Below, piece by piece: positions 18,067 to 27,887 of a DNA stretch of 64,000 bases (the stretch's first letter is position 1; every line of letters starts with the position of its first letter). This DNA comes from Crocosphaera sp. UHCC 0190 (lineage in GTDB: Bacteria > Cyanobacteriota > Cyanobacteriia > Cyanobacteriales > Microcystaceae): the NCBI RefSeq assembly GCF_034932065.1, contig NZ_JAYGHP010000003.1:343251-407250 (forward strand). Direction: 5' to 3'. Position numbers and translations under genes: made by a program. The notes beneath the pieces are model-generated. The model was not told the DNA's origin and made no database searches. It saw nothing but the letters and a program-made list of their open reading frames with translations.

Positions 18067-20844
18067 CTAATCTTTGAATGTTTGACCCAGAACTTTGCGT
18101 TTTAAAGCAATGACACGAGGACGGGCCCCTTTTCCAGAAAATCCTAATCCTTCTCGGAAAATTTCTGGCATATAAAAACGTTCTAACTGATCTTTTTCTT
18201 TATCTTCATAAATTACTCCCATTTCTTCAAGAATGTTTTTGGTAGGTATATCTAAGTTAAATTGATTGACATCAAAAGGAATTTTTTTATCGGCAGGTGG
18301 ATATTTAGGGAGTGTTTCCTCAACCCAAGTTTTAAAAGCTGGATATTCTTGTTTAGCTTCTTCAACTTTTTTCTCACTACAAGGTTTGAGGGCGCGACGA
18401 ATTGCTTGAGGGGGTAACAATCGACTGTTAGACCATCTTTCAAATTGTACTTCCGATGCTTTTTCAATCGTAATATCTGCTGCATAATATAAAAAGCGAA
18501 CAATATCCCTAGCTTGAAGTCTTCCATTAAAATCAGTTAAAGCAGCAAAAATCCAAGAAGGAGAATAAGCATCTTTTGATTTATCTGTCCCTAATTTATT
18601 TCCCCATAATCGCTTAAGTTTTTCTTTTAATTCTTCTCTACTTAATTTTTCTATTTCATCTGTTTTTGCTTCAATAATTTTAGCTTGACTACAAAGCCAA
18701 AAAGCTAATTTTAGGAAAGAGTCTTGATCCCAAGTTAAATCATAAGGACTATAAAGTTTTTCAAATTGATTCACATTTTGACTAATTGTATTTCTTAAAA
18801 AATCTCGTCTAAGGAAAATAATTATTCCTAAGTTAGCTTGTCTAATTTCTGCTAACTTATTAGGCAGATCATCGATTAATGCTTTTAACGCATATTGCTC
18901 TTTTTTATCTTTAGCAATATTAGGAAATATATCTTCTAAACCATCAAAGATAACAATTATTTTCAAGAATTTATTTTTAAGATGTTGATTAAGTTCAGAA
19001 AGGGTTATTTTTGATTCTTCTCGTATTTCTATTCCAAAGGATTTGGCAATTTCACTTATCCAAATTTCTGTCCACTCTGGTTCGCTTAAGCTATCAGAAT
19101 TAAGATGTGTTTTGATTCTATCCGAACATTCTGAAAGCAAAAACTCAGATGAATTATCACCTAAAGCGTTTCTTACTTGCTCCCTTGCTTCACGAGTAAT
19201 TTTTTTAGCTTGATCACTTAAGTTTCTAGATTCTAGCAAAGGAAAGATATATGTTTCCTGTTTTATTTGAGAATTGGTTCGCTCGATTTTATTTAAAAAT
19301 TTTTCCCAAAACTTAGATCGTGATAACTGAATATAGTTAAAAGTTTTTCCGGCCCCTTTAGAACCAATAGACACAATATGAGGTAAGTTATCTTGAAAAT
19401 TGATAGCTAAGTTTTTTAACGGTTCTGTTACCAATAATTCTTCACTTTTCCCTTGCTCCGCATACTCATATTGCTGACAAATTTCTCTTAGTGTTCTAAC
19501 TTCTTCAAGTTTTTCAGAGTCTATATTTTGTTTTGATTTTGATGATATTTTTATTGGAGTTATTGGTTGTTCTTCTATTGGAGTTAGTGATTGTTCTTCA
19601 GACCATATTTTTGCAATATCCATCACTGAAGTTGGCTGAAGTTTGTTTCGTGCTTCTTCCCAGTTATTAATATAAAGTAATTCTTGAGCAAAATAAGTTT
19701 CTTGGATTTCTAATCTGGTTGAATATAAATTCTCATCCTCAGATTGAATATAAGCTGATTGCAATTTAGTAATGCTTTCGTCAAAAGCTGGTAGAGATTT
19801 GACTTCAGGGGTTAACCAGCTAATAATTACGGAAGGATCAAAATATTTCTCATTGTCATTATTAACTTCAGTTTCTGGATAGGCAATATGACCAAGTTGT
19901 TCTAATACTAATTTTGTGCCATTAATTGATTGTTCATTTAAAGTCGTCACTAAAAAACGTTGAATTCTAGGATCAAAAAGTAGAGGACTAGAAATTTCAC
20001 TCAATCCTGCTCTAAGATCAATAAATATGTAATCTACTCCAACAGCACGACCTAAATTATAAATAGCATCACCACATTCCCAAGTTCCACCTAGATTTCT
20101 AACTAAATTTTCAGGTAAAATAGGAGTATCTAATAACTGTTTTTCTTCATAGAAAGCAGGAAGAAAATATAAAGTTGATTTACCTTCATTTTGAGCAGAT
20201 TTTTTTATTTCTGTTGCTAATAGTTCTAAAGAGTTTTCTACTGAATTGGGAGAATAATGATAAACTTCTAGAAAATCAACAAAAGAAATCTTTGGTTGAA
20301 CCTTTTGATAATTATTCCAATAGGTTAATCCTGGTGCTTCCAAATCAGCATCAATCACTAATATATTAACCGCAGTATTTAATTGTTTCGCTCTATCTAG
20401 TAAAGCAAAAACATAAGCTGCTAAGTGTAAAGTTCTTCCTACACCACCTTTAAAAGAATAAAAAGCAATTAAATTCGGTTTATCTACATGAGGTTCGGGT
20501 AGAAACGTATTAAGTTGATTGCTATTATTAATATAAGCTACTTCTTCCCAAAAGGGACGAATTGAAAGATTAATAGTTGAACGTTGTTCATCAAAAATAA
20601 ATTCGATAGGTAAGTGAGCATCACCAAAATCTAATTGAATAATTTCTTGATCTTGTTGATACCAATCACCAAACCATTCTTTTAATACATTAGATACAGA
20701 ATTTTTATCATTTTTTTGCGTCAAACTAATTTCTAGAGCATCAGAAAAGCAACTAATTCTAATAATTCCATCAGGTAAGTCATTACCATAATTAGTTTCT
20801 TGAGCAATGATGCGCTTAACATCTAACCATGTAAGTAATCTCAT
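18067..20844 (-). CDS. KGGVGR-type ParA/MinD-like ATPase fused to a second P-loop NTPase
   Basis: The 925-residue protein has two NTPase modules. After an N-terminal domain of about 120 residues comes a SIMIBI-class ATPase with YSFKGGVGRT (129-138), where the usual KGGVGKT lysine is replaced by arginine, DADLEAPG (165-172) and FIDLRAG (274-280). A second P-loop follows, GSKGAGKT (494-501), with a Walker B-like VIFDGLED (631-638) and a C-terminal alpha/beta region. Proteins with a KGGVGR loop are often encoded beside effectors in bacterial conflict systems. It overlaps the HEPN-like gene by four bases (ATGA), so the two are translationally coupled. Function is inferred, not known. Confidence 0.8.
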   Translation of the reverse strand: MRLLTWLDVKRIIAQETNYGNDLPDGIIRISCFSDALEISLTQKNDKNSVSNVLKEWFGDWYQQDQEIIQLDFGDAHLPIEFIFDEQRSTINLSIRPFWEEVAYINNSNQLNTFLPEPHVDKPNLIAFYSFKGGVGRTLHLAAYVFALLDRAKQLNTAVNILVIDADLEAPGLTYWNNYQKVQPKISFVDFLEVYHYSPNSVENSLELLATEIKKSAQNEGKSTLYFLPAFYEEKQLLDTPILPENLVRNLGGTWECGDAIYNLGRAVGVDYIFIDLRAGLSEISSPLLFDPRIQRFLVTTLNEQSINGTKLVLEQLGHIAYPETEVNNDNEKYFDPSVIISWLTPEVKSLPAFDESITKLQSAYIQSEDENLYSTRLEIQETYFAQELLYINNWEEARNKLQPTSVMDIAKIWSEEQSLTPIEEQPITPIKISSKSKQNIDSEKLEEVRTLREICQQYEYAEQGKSEELLVTEPLKNLAINFQDNLPHIVSIGSKGAGKTFNYIQLSRSKFWEKFLNKIERTNSQIKQETYIFPLLESRNLSDQAKKITREAREQVRNALGDNSSEFLLSECSDRIKTHLNSDSLSEPEWTEIWISEIAKSFGIEIREESKITLSELNQHLKNKFLKIIVIFDGLEDIFPNIAKDKKEQYALKALIDDLPNKLAEIRQANLGIIIFLRRDFLRNTISQNVNQFEKLYSPYDLTWDQDSFLKLAFWLCSQAKIIEAKTDEIEKLSREELKEKLKRLWGNKLGTDKSKDAYSPSWIFAALTDFNGRLQARDIVRFLYYAADITIEKASEVQFERWSNSRLLPPQAIRRALKPCSEKKVEEAKQEYPAFKTWVEETLPKYPPADKKIPFDVNQFNLDIPTKNILEEMGVIYEDKEKDQLERFYMPEIFREGLGFSGKGARPRVIALKRKVLGQTFKD

Positions 20845-21269
20845 AATCTACCTAATTCTTGTTCAATCCAGGTTAATATTTTTATTAATTTTTTCTCTAG
20901 TTCATCATCCTTAATGTCTTCTGAACATCCACCATAACGCCACATTTGATTTATGTCACCTGCTGTAAATTTTCTTTCTTCATTTTGTTTTAAAGGCCTC
21001 ATATTTAATTGGTTAGGTAGCTTTAAATCTTTACCAGCTTTTAAAAAATCTAGTAACTTATTAATGTTGTGTTTCGACTCCTCAAACTCCTTCTTACATA
21101 AATCAGTACAATTTTTGTTTTGTCTTTTCATAATTACTGCTTTTAGTCCACATTCTACCGAATAAAATAGAAGTAATCTATGAGCATTAGTCTTTGTTTG
21201 GACATCCTGGTAGGCTAATTTATTTTGTCGCCAAGCGTTTTTGATTTCTCGATCTGTAAATGGAATCAT
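20841..21269 (-). CDS. HEPN-like small protein upstream of the KGGVGR NTPase
   Basis: A 142-residue, all-helical, basic protein. The stretch HRLLLFYSVECGLKAVIMKR (residues 31-50) is the kind of helix seen in HEPN domains, which are often RNases in toxin-antitoxin and defence systems. The canonical Rx4-6H catalytic motif is not evident: a histidine sits in EESKHNINK but no arginine precedes it at the right distance. It may therefore be a non-catalytic or divergent member. It is first in a two-gene operon and overlaps the NTPase start by four bases. Without a profile search the HEPN call is tentative. Confidence 0.6.
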   Translation of the reverse strand: MIPFTDREIKNAWRQNKLAYQDVQTKTNAHRLLLFYSVECGLKAVIMKRQNKNCTDLCKKEFEESKHNINKLLDFLKAGKDLKLPNQLNMRPLKQNEERKFTAGDINQMWRYGGCSEDIKDDELEKKLIKILTWIEQELGRL

Positions 21270-21345
21270 AACTTGTCTTTAGGGTAACAAAATTATAGCG
21301 TTTGATAACACTTGCCGACTCAAATAATACCCAATCTGTAACAAG

Positions 21346-21372
21346 AAGCCCCCTAAAAACATTAGAGGGCTT
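21346..21372 (-). terminator. Probable terminator of tkt
   Basis: Arms at 21346-21356 and 21362-21372 pair over 11 bp. The single mismatch becomes a G-U pair in RNA read from the minus strand, which fits transcription from tkt. The T tract after it is weak. Confidence 0.55.
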
Positions 21373-21399
21373 AAATTGATTAAACACAGTCATTAGGAA

Positions 21400-23412
21400 T
21401 TATCCTAAAACTGCCTTCGCTTTAGCTAATACATTGTCAACAGTAAAGCCAAATTTCTCCAGACAGGTTCCACCAGGCGCAGAAGCACCAAAAGTGTCAA
21501 TACTGACGGTATCACCTTCAGAGCCAACATATTTGTGCCAACCAAAACTGGCAGCAGCTTCTACTGATAACCGTTTGGTCACAGCTTTAGGAAAAACGGA
21601 CTCTTTATAAGCAGCATCTTGAGCTTCAAATAACTCCCAAGAAGGCATAGAAACCACCCGGACTTTCTTACCTTCAGCAGTTAATTTTTCAGCCGCACTC
21701 ACACAGAGACTTACTTCTGAACCAGTACCCATCAAAATGATATCAGGTGTCCCCTGACAATCAACAATGGTATAAGCACCCTTGGCAACTCCTTCCATCG
21801 AAGTTCCTGGTAAGTTAGGCACATTTTGACGAGTCAAGGCTAATAGACTGGGTTCGTGTTTTTTAGACTTCTCAATGGCGATTTTATAAGCACCAGAACA
21901 CTCATTCCCATCCGCCGGACGAAATACGGTTAAATTAGGAATAGCCCGTAAAGAAGCTAAAGTTTCAATGGGTTGGTGGGTGGGGCCGTCTTCCCCTTGT
22001 CCAATAGAGTCATGAGTCATCACCCAAATGGAACCCGCTTGAGACAAAGCAGACAAACGGATAGCCGCCCGCATATAATCGGTAAAGATTAAGAAGGTAG
22101 CACCGTAAGGAATTAAACCAGAACCATGTAACGCCATTCCGTTACAGATAGCACCCATAGCGTGTTCCCGTACCCCAAAGTGGACGTTACGGTTTTCATA
22201 ATGTCCTTTTTGGAAATCACCAGAAATTTTCAGTTCTGTTAAGTTAGAGTGGGTTAAATCAGCCGAACCCCCAATTAATTCTGGTAAAACAGGAGCTAAT
22301 TTATTCAGACAACCCTCCGAATATTTACGGGTGGGTAGTCCTTTATCTTCAGGGGTAAAAGTAGGTAATACTTTGTCCCAACCGTCAGGAAGTTTATTGC
22401 TCAAATAGCGTTCAAATTCGGCCGCTTCTGCGGGATATTTAGCTTTGTAAGCCTCAAAAGCTTGATTCCATTCAGCTTCATAAGCAGCACCGCGCTCAAT
22501 GGCTTTATTCATGTGAGCAAGCACATCTTGAGGCACGACAAAAGGCTCATATTCCCAACCTAAGTTATGACGGGTTAGGGCGGTTTCTTCCGCGCCTAAT
22601 GCTGCTCCGTGAATACCTGCGGTGTTTTGTTTGTTGGGGGAACCGTAACCAATCGTTGTGGTTACTTTAATCATGGAAGGCTTATCCGTTACCGCTTTGG
22701 CTTCTTCAATGGCTTTAGCGATCGCCGCTAAATCGGTGTTACCATTTTCTACATGGAGAACGTGCCAACCATAGGCTTCAAAGCGTTTAGATACATCTTC
22801 TGTGAAGGCGACATCAGTCGAGCCGTCAATAGAAATGTGGTTATCATCATACAGGGCGATCAATTTTCCTAAACCCCAATGTCCCGCAATAGAACAGGCT
22901 TCACTGGCAACCCCTTCCATGTTGCAGCCATCACCTAAAATTACATAAGTGTAGTGGTCAACAATAGTAGCATCAGGTTTGTTGAAGGTAGCCGCTAAAT
23001 GAGCTTCAGCTAAAGCTAAACCGACTCCATTGGCGATCCCTTGTCCTAAAGGTCCGGTGGTAACTTCTACCCCTTCAGTTTCAAAGTTTTCGGGATGTCC
23101 AGGGGTTTTAGATCCCCATTGACGAAATTGTTTAATATCTTCGATGCTGACACTATCATAACCAGTTAGATAGAGTAGGGCGTACTGTAACATACAACCA
23201 TGACCAGCAGACAGAACAAAGCGATCGCGGTTAAACCATTTGGGGTTTTTGGGATTAAACCGCATGAACTTATCCCACAGGACAAACCCCATCGGAGCCG
23301 CTCCCATAGGGAGTCCTGGGTGTCCTGATTTGGATTTTTCTATCGCGTCAACGGCTAAAAAGCGAATAGAATTAATACAGAGTTCTTCGAGTGACTGGGT
23401 GGCAACAACCAT
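21400..23412 (-). CDS. tktA: Transketolase
   Basis: A full-length 670-residue transketolase, the thiamine-diphosphate enzyme that moves two-carbon units in the Calvin cycle and pentose phosphate pathway. Recognisable segments are [40 protein letters not shown], the TPP motif GDGCNMEG...DDNHISIDG, and the second-half [14 protein letters not shown] and [14 protein letters not shown]. In cyanobacteria it is an essential enzyme. It is divergent from trpD2 across a 240-base gap that holds both promoters. Confidence 0.97.
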   Translation of the reverse strand: MVVATQSLEELCINSIRFLAVDAIEKSKSGHPGLPMGAAPMGFVLWDKFMRFNPKNPKWFNRDRFVLSAGHGCMLQYALLYLTGYDSVSIEDIKQFRQWGSKTPGHPENFETEGVEVTTGPLGQGIANGVGLALAEAHLAATFNKPDATIVDHYTYVILGDGCNMEGVASEACSIAGHWGLGKLIALYDDNHISIDGSTDVAFTEDVSKRFEAYGWHVLHVENGNTDLAAIAKAIEEAKAVTDKPSMIKVTTTIGYGSPNKQNTAGIHGAALGAEETALTRHNLGWEYEPFVVPQDVLAHMNKAIERGAAYEAEWNQAFEAYKAKYPAEAAEFERYLSNKLPDGWDKVLPTFTPEDKGLPTRKYSEGCLNKLAPVLPELIGGSADLTHSNLTELKISGDFQKGHYENRNVHFGVREHAMGAICNGMALHGSGLIPYGATFLIFTDYMRAAIRLSALSQAGSIWVMTHDSIGQGEDGPTHQPIETLASLRAIPNLTVFRPADGNECSGAYKIAIEKSKKHEPSLLALTRQNVPNLPGTSMEGVAKGAYTIVDCQGTPDIILMGTGSEVSLCVSAAEKLTAEGKKVRVVSMPSWELFEAQDAAYKESVFPKAVTKRLSVEAAASFGWHKYVGSEGDTVSIDTFGASAPGGTCLEKFGFTVDNVLAKAKAVLG

Positions 23413-23658
23413 AACTTCTCTTGGAATAAACTACGATAAGACAACAATGGGTATGGAGTTAAGAACCTGCTAGCGGTAGGCTGCCCCAAGGTTTGTAATT
23501 ATCATCCCACTCTTGCGTAACGATGGGAAGATATAGTATCAGAATTTTATCGAGTAAAGGGTTTGACACTCTTCGTAAAAGTTCTTAATTGAGAATATAC
23601 CCTAGCCAAATTTCAACGAAATAGGGATAATTTGTTTTAACCAGAATTTTTAAGGGTG

Positions 23659-24726
23659 ATGAGCAATATATTTAGGGAATATCTCAAAAAAATTGGTAGC
23701 GGTGTCCACACAGGAAAAGATTTAACCCGTGCTGAAGCTGCTGATGCCATGAAAATGATGTTATTGGCTGAAGCAACCCCCGCCCAAATTGGTGCTTTTT
23801 TGATTGTTCATCGTATTAAACGCCCCATCCCTCAAGAATTAGCAGGAATGCTCGATACTTATGATGAATTAGGGCCAAAACTAAACATTGATAACCTTAC
23901 CTTTGATTATCCTGTCACCGTTTTAGGAACTCCCTATGATGGGCGATCGCGCACTGCTCCAGTCACGACTATCACCGCCCTTATTTTGGCCACCGCAGGG
24001 GTTCCGGTAATCCTCCATGGAGGTGATCGGATGCCAACCAAATATGGATTGCCTTTAATTACCATCTGGCAAGGGTTAGGGGTTGATTTTTCCCAGTTAT
24101 CTCTCACCGATAGTCAACAACTCTTAGAAAAAACTGGACTGACTTTTATCTATTTACCCCGTCATTTTCCCCTAGCTAATCAATTAGTAGCCTATCGGGA
24201 GCAAATTGGCAAACGGCCCCCCTTAGCTACCTTAGAATTGATGTGGGCACCCTGTTCGAGTAATCAGGTTCATATTGTGTCGGGGTTTGTTCATCCCCCG
24301 ACAGAAACCTTCTTTCGGGAAACCTTTCAACTAAGAGATTTTGCCAATTTTACTACCGTTAAAGGATTAGAAGGCAGTTGTGATCTGCCTCAAAGTCGTA
24401 CTGCAATTATTGGTATCAATCAACCCGATAGGGAACCCCAATGGGAGCGGCTCCATCTTCATCCCCAGGATTATCATTTGGGGGGCAAAGATATTCCCTT
24501 GATCTCTGCGGCCCAACTTATTGACCAAATGCAGCAAATCTTACAAGGTACACCTAATGATATGATGAATTTGGCTATTTATAATGGTGGCTTTTATCTC
24601 TGGCGTTGTGGTGTTTGTCAGGATTTATCTACTGCATTGACTCAAGCAAAAACCCTCTTAACCGAAGGACAAGTGGCTCAAAAATTACAAGAAATCTCAG
24701 CATCAGTAACGCTTCATCGCTCGTGA
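23659..24726 (+). CDS. trpD2: Anthranilate phosphoribosyltransferase-family protein (TrpD2-like)
   Basis: About 355 residues with the phosphoribosyltransferase family III layout: helical N-terminus (LTRAEAADAMKMMLLAEATPAQIGAFL), then GTPYDGRSRTAPVTT and VILHGGDRMPTKYG. The glycine-rich loop GTGGD of true TrpD is changed to GTPYDGR, so it is probably one of the TrpD2 proteins, some of which bind nucleic acid rather than make tryptophan. ATG 23659 and GTG 23656 are adjacent starts. The last 24 bases overlap the 3' end of smpB on the other strand. Confidence 0.75.
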   Translation: MSNIFREYLKKIGSGVHTGKDLTRAEAADAMKMMLLAEATPAQIGAFLIVHRIKRPIPQELAGMLDTYDELGPKLNIDNLTFDYPVTVLGTPYDGRSRTAPVTTITALILATAGVPVILHGGDRMPTKYGLPLITIWQGLGVDFSQLSLTDSQQLLEKTGLTFIYLPRHFPLANQLVAYREQIGKRPPLATLELMWAPCSSNQVHIVSGFVHPPTETFFRETFQLRDFANFTTVKGLEGSCDLPQSRTAIIGINQPDREPQWERLHLHPQDYHLGGKDIPLISAAQLIDQMQQILQGTPNDMMNLAIYNGGFYLWRCGVCQDLSTALTQAKTLLTEGQVAQKLQEISASVTLHRS

Positions 24727-25170
24727 GATATCTCGATCATCCTGGCGACGTTTCAGGGTTTCCCGTTTATCATGAAGTTTTTTGCCTCTGGCCAGTCCAA
24801 GGCTAACTTTTACCAGACTTCCCTTGAGATACATTTTCAGGGGAACCAACGTTAAGCCTTTTTGCTCGATTTGTCCAATAAGTTGATTAATTTGCTTGCG
24901 ATGTAGCAATAACTTCCGACTGCGGCGCGGATCATGATTAAAATATTGACTGCTGGCTTGATAGGGGGAAATATGAACATTAAGTAACCAGGCTTCCCCA
25001 TTGCGGATTAAAGCATAGCCATCGGCTAGGTTAACTTTTCCGGCACGAATTGACTTAACTTCTGTCCCTACGAGTTCAATACCCGCTTCATAAGTCTCTA
25101 AAATCTCGTAGAGAAAGCGGGCTTTGCGATTATCACTAACAATTTTGACGGCTTGATCTTGATTTCCCAT
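24703..25170 (-). CDS. smpB: SsrA-binding protein SmpB
   Basis: A 155-residue protein of normal length for SmpB, which brings tmRNA to stalled ribosomes. Typical phrases are NRKARFLYEILETYEAGIELVGTEVKS, GKVNLADGYA, the HDPRRSRKLLLHRKQI loop and a basic C-terminal tail (KKLHDKRETLKRRQDDRDI). No tmRNA gene (ssrA) was found in the window. Its 3' end overlaps the trpD2 end by 24 bases, tail to tail. Confidence 0.96.
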   Translation of the reverse strand: MGNQDQAVKIVSDNRKARFLYEILETYEAGIELVGTEVKSIRAGKVNLADGYALIRNGEAWLLNVHISPYQASSQYFNHDPRRSRKLLLHRKQINQLIGQIEQKGLTLVPLKMYLKGSLVKVSLGLARGKKLHDKRETLKRRQDDRDISRAMKRY

Positions 25171-25280
25171 AGCCTTTCTAGGATAACATCTTTCTCCGGT
25201 AGAAGCAACCGCTATGGTTGCCTGCTAGAGATGTAAATATTTGGGCTGCCATTTCACTGGAATAAACAGAGCCAAAAAAA

Positions 25281-25305
25281 GGGTTAACCGACGACTGGTT
25301 AACCC
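25281..25305 (-). terminator. Terminator of ycf35, TAGGGG-family hairpin (copy 3)
   Basis: GGGTTAACC (25281-25289) pairs with GGTTAACCC (25297-25305) around a 7-base loop. Seven A precede it on the plus strand, so a transcript from ycf35 would end in seven U. The right edge continues as CCTA, giving the shared TAGGGG edge. Confidence 0.75.
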
Positions 25306-25331
25306 CTAAGCTTGGGAACGCGCGCTAAATC

Positions 25332-25685
25332 TTAGTTGTGAAGAACTAAATTGATATTAGCTTTCTCAAGATTACGCAGCTTAACTTCCGCTAAGGTCTT
25401 GTTAACTGCATACTTTTGGTTGATGGAATTGATTAATTCAGTTTGGTTGTGCTTCTTAGCAACACCCCAAAGGTCAGCAATCAGGTCAAAACTACCATCA
25501 CTATTGCGAGACCAACCGAGATCATATTCGCCATCAAGAACAGCTACGATATCAGAACGAACGCGCTGACCGTTATAACCTCTTACATCAGCATCGGTCT
25601 TCACGAAAATACCAAGATCCCGTAAAGAAGCTTTTAAAATTTCAGCATCTGTAATTTTGGTGCGCAGAGTGCTAAAGTGTGACAT
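25332..25685 (-). CDS. ycf35: Ycf35 (DUF1257) protein
   Basis: A 117-residue soluble protein starting MSHFSTLRTKITDAEIL. The phrases RDLGIFVKTDADVRGYNGQ and ADLWGVAKKHNQTELINSINQKYA mark it as the DUF1257/Ycf35 family, found in cyanobacteria and red-lineage plastids. Its function is unknown. It follows ycf46 on the same strand and ends at a strong hairpin terminator at 25281-25305. A GGAGG Shine-Dalgarno is visible upstream of the ATG at 25685. Confidence 0.9.
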   Translation of the reverse strand: MSHFSTLRTKITDAEILKASLRDLGIFVKTDADVRGYNGQRVRSDIVAVLDGEYDLGWSRNSDGSFDLIADLWGVAKKHNQTELINSINQKYAVNKTLAEVKLRNLEKANINLVLHN

Positions 25686-25822
25686 TTTCGATTTCCTCCA
25701 GTAGAACAGAAGTCAACAACAACAATTTAGGGTTTGAATTTGCCGTTTTAATATAAACGGCTCTTGATATGCTGCTAGCTCATTGCTAGCCTTTCCACCT
25801 GTTGGGAGCAGGCGAAAGCTTG

Positions 25823-27331
25823 TTAGAACTCCAATCGCTGGTATTCAGCGACGGAGGCTGAGGCAGGTCGCGCTCTTTGCCGCGCCCAGTCCCGAAGGGC
25901 TGTTACCTGTTCAGTCATGGTGCGAGACAGGGGTAAGGTGGATTTAATGGCAGCAATAATGTCTAGCTGCGTAAACTCCCTATCCTGAGCAAAGGCCTCA
26001 TACATCGCAGCGATGATTCCTTGCTCGATCTCAGCACCGGAAAATCCATCAGAAACCTTAGCTAACTGCTCAATATCGAAGCGAGCAATGTCTGAGCGAC
26101 GCTTGCTAAGGTGAATATTAAAAATTGCTTGACGCTCTTCCAAGTCGGGCAAATCTACAAAAAAGATTTCATCAAATCGCCCTTTGCGTAAAAACTCTCC
26201 TGGTAAACGCTCCACACGGTTGGCCGTAGCCATAACAAACACAGGGGAGGTTTTTTCCTGCATCCAGGTTAGGAAAGAGCCAAAAATCCGGCTAGAAGTC
26301 CCGCCATCAGAGTCCGCAGAACCCGCACTCCCGGCAAAGGCTTTGTCTAGTTCATCAATGAAGAGGATAACTGGTGAAATTGATTCGGCGGTCTTCAGGG
26401 CGTTTCTTAAGTTTGCCTCGGAACGACCGACGGCTGAATCATAAACTCTACCTAAGTCCAGGCGTAGTAAGGGTAGTCCCCATAAACGGGCGGTGGTTTT
26501 GGCAATCAGGGATTTTCCACAACCAGGAACCCCCAAAATTAACATCCCTTTGGGTTGGGGTAAACCGTATTCTCTCGCTCTTTCGGTGAAGGCATCGGAA
26601 CGCTGTTTTAACCATTTCTTGAGTTCTTCTAGACCCCCAACCGAGTTTAGGGTTTCGTCTTCTTCAATGTAGTCTAAAACGCCGTTGCGCCGAATTTGCT
26701 GCTTTTTCTCCGATAGAACTATATCGACTTCCTCTTCCGTTAAACGACCTGCTTTAACGTAAGCTTTACGATAAACTTTTTCCGCTTCGTCTTTGGTGAG
26801 TCCCAGGGTCGCTTTGAGGAGTTTTTCACGGGCTTCTGTGGTGATCCGACGACTCTTGGTTTGATCCAGTTGACGAGATAATACTTGATTGAGTTCGCTT
26901 AAGTCGGGAAAAGGAAAGTCTAAAACAACGATATCTTTTTCGAGTTCAATGGGAATCTGTTGCAGGGGAGAAATTAAGATAATCGTTTTTTCTGTCCCTC
27001 TTAAGCTGATAATGGCATCCCTTAAAGACCTTGTGACGTTGGCATCCGCAATAAAAGGATGCAAGTCCTTAAAGATAAAAATTCCCGCTTCCTTTTCTCG
27101 CATCACCCAGCCAATGGCGGGTTCTGCATGAACGGTGTTATGTTGGGTCGTATTGCCAGGTTGACCATACTCCACCATCCCATGAGTAACAGTCCAAGAA
27201 AAAATACGCCGCTGCTTACTATATTGTTGTGCGATTCTGGCGATCGCCTGTTCCGCTCTTTCTTCTTCCGATGTAACTAGGTATATTAAAGGATACTGAG
27301 CCTGTATGAGTATGTTTAACTCTTCTTTCAT
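25823..27331 (-). CDS. ycf46: Ycf46 AAA+ ATPase
   Basis: A 502-residue AAA+ protein: N-terminal domain from LIYLVTSEEERAEQAI, Walker A GVPGCGKS, Walker B VILFIDELDKA, sensor-1 MATANRVERLP and the arginine finger region FLRKGRFDE. The family, encoded as ycf46 in several algal plastids, has been linked to photosynthesis regulation and stress in cyanobacteria, but the substrate is unclear. It is the middle gene of an RHH-ycf46-ycf35 group; the RHH gene is 36 bases upstream, and a 137-base gap with a GCCGTTT/AAACGGC hairpin separates it from ycf35. Confidence 0.92.
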   Translation of the reverse strand: MKEELNILIQAQYPLIYLVTSEEERAEQAIARIAQQYSKQRRIFSWTVTHGMVEYGQPGNTTQHNTVHAEPAIGWVMREKEAGIFIFKDLHPFIADANVTRSLRDAIISLRGTEKTIILISPLQQIPIELEKDIVVLDFPFPDLSELNQVLSRQLDQTKSRRITTEAREKLLKATLGLTKDEAEKVYRKAYVKAGRLTEEEVDIVLSEKKQQIRRNGVLDYIEEDETLNSVGGLEELKKWLKQRSDAFTERAREYGLPQPKGMLILGVPGCGKSLIAKTTARLWGLPLLRLDLGRVYDSAVGRSEANLRNALKTAESISPVILFIDELDKAFAGSAGSADSDGGTSSRIFGSFLTWMQEKTSPVFVMATANRVERLPGEFLRKGRFDEIFFVDLPDLEERQAIFNIHLSKRRSDIARFDIEQLAKVSDGFSGAEIEQGIIAAMYEAFAQDREFTQLDIIAAIKSTLPLSRTMTEQVTALRDWARQRARPASASVAEYQRLEF

Positions 27332-27367
27332 GGCATCGACCTAATAATTATTGAACGGTAAAGCAAC

Positions 27368-27718
27368 TTAGCAGGGAACTAAGGCTTCTTCCCCAGAAAC
27401 TTGGACGGTTGCCTGCACTGTCTCCCTGACATCCAGGGGAAATTCATCCGTGAGAACACTGGGTTGATTTTTGAGGGAGGCCATCTGTCCGTCTCGCATT
27501 ACCATGGCGGCTTCGCATTCTGGACAAATATGAACTTGATGGGTTTTCCCATAAGCGGCGGCTTCCACTTCTTCTACCTTATCAGGGTATTTTAAATAGA
27601 ACCCGATCGCCTTTTCGACAAGGGCCGACATCGAGTCTTCGTCAATTGCAGCTCTAATTTTAAGCTGTCGGTGAATTCCAGGGGGGAGATATAGTGTGAC
27701 TTTTTGCTTGTCTTGCAT
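27368..27718 (-). CDS. Ribbon-helix-helix-type protein with CxxC near mid-length
   Basis: The 116-residue protein starts with a basic beta strand and two helices (KVTLYLPPGIHRQLKIRAAIDEDSMSALVEKAI), which is the ribbon-helix-helix pattern of CopG/Arc-type DNA binders. A short HICPECEAAMV segment with a Cys-x-x-Cys could bind metal. The C-terminal 40 residues are unassigned. It precedes ycf46 by 36 bases on the same strand and is probably co-transcribed. A nested inverted repeat lies just upstream (27786-27827) and could be its own operator, which is inference. Confidence 0.75.
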   Translation of the reverse strand: MQDKQKVTLYLPPGIHRQLKIRAAIDEDSMSALVEKAIGFYLKYPDKVEEVEAAAYGKTHQVHICPECEAAMVMRDGQMASLKNQPSVLTDEFPLDVRETVQATVQVSGEEALVPC

Positions 27719-27785
27719 ATCACTCTAGCTGAGGTTACCCAGGTATGTGCTTTTACTTTAACGAGTTTCTTTTTGGCTGTCAAGC

Positions 27786-27827
27786 TGTTAAGCCAGTATG
27801 ACAGTAATATTGTAACATTACTTAACA
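27786..27827. promoter_or_regulatory. Nested inverted repeat upstream of the RHH gene and yjbQ
   Basis: TGTTAAG (27786-27792) faces CTTAACA (27821-27827), and inside it AGTAAT (27803-27808) faces ATTACT (27817-27822). The site lies in the 169-base divergent promoter region between the RHH-ycf46 operon and yjbQ. It suits a dimeric repressor, possibly the RHH protein itself. Confidence 0.45.
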
Positions 27828-27887
27828 AACCAAGGAATGAAAGCTTCCTGTCCTAAACTAAATTGGTAATTATATTGATCAAAAGTA

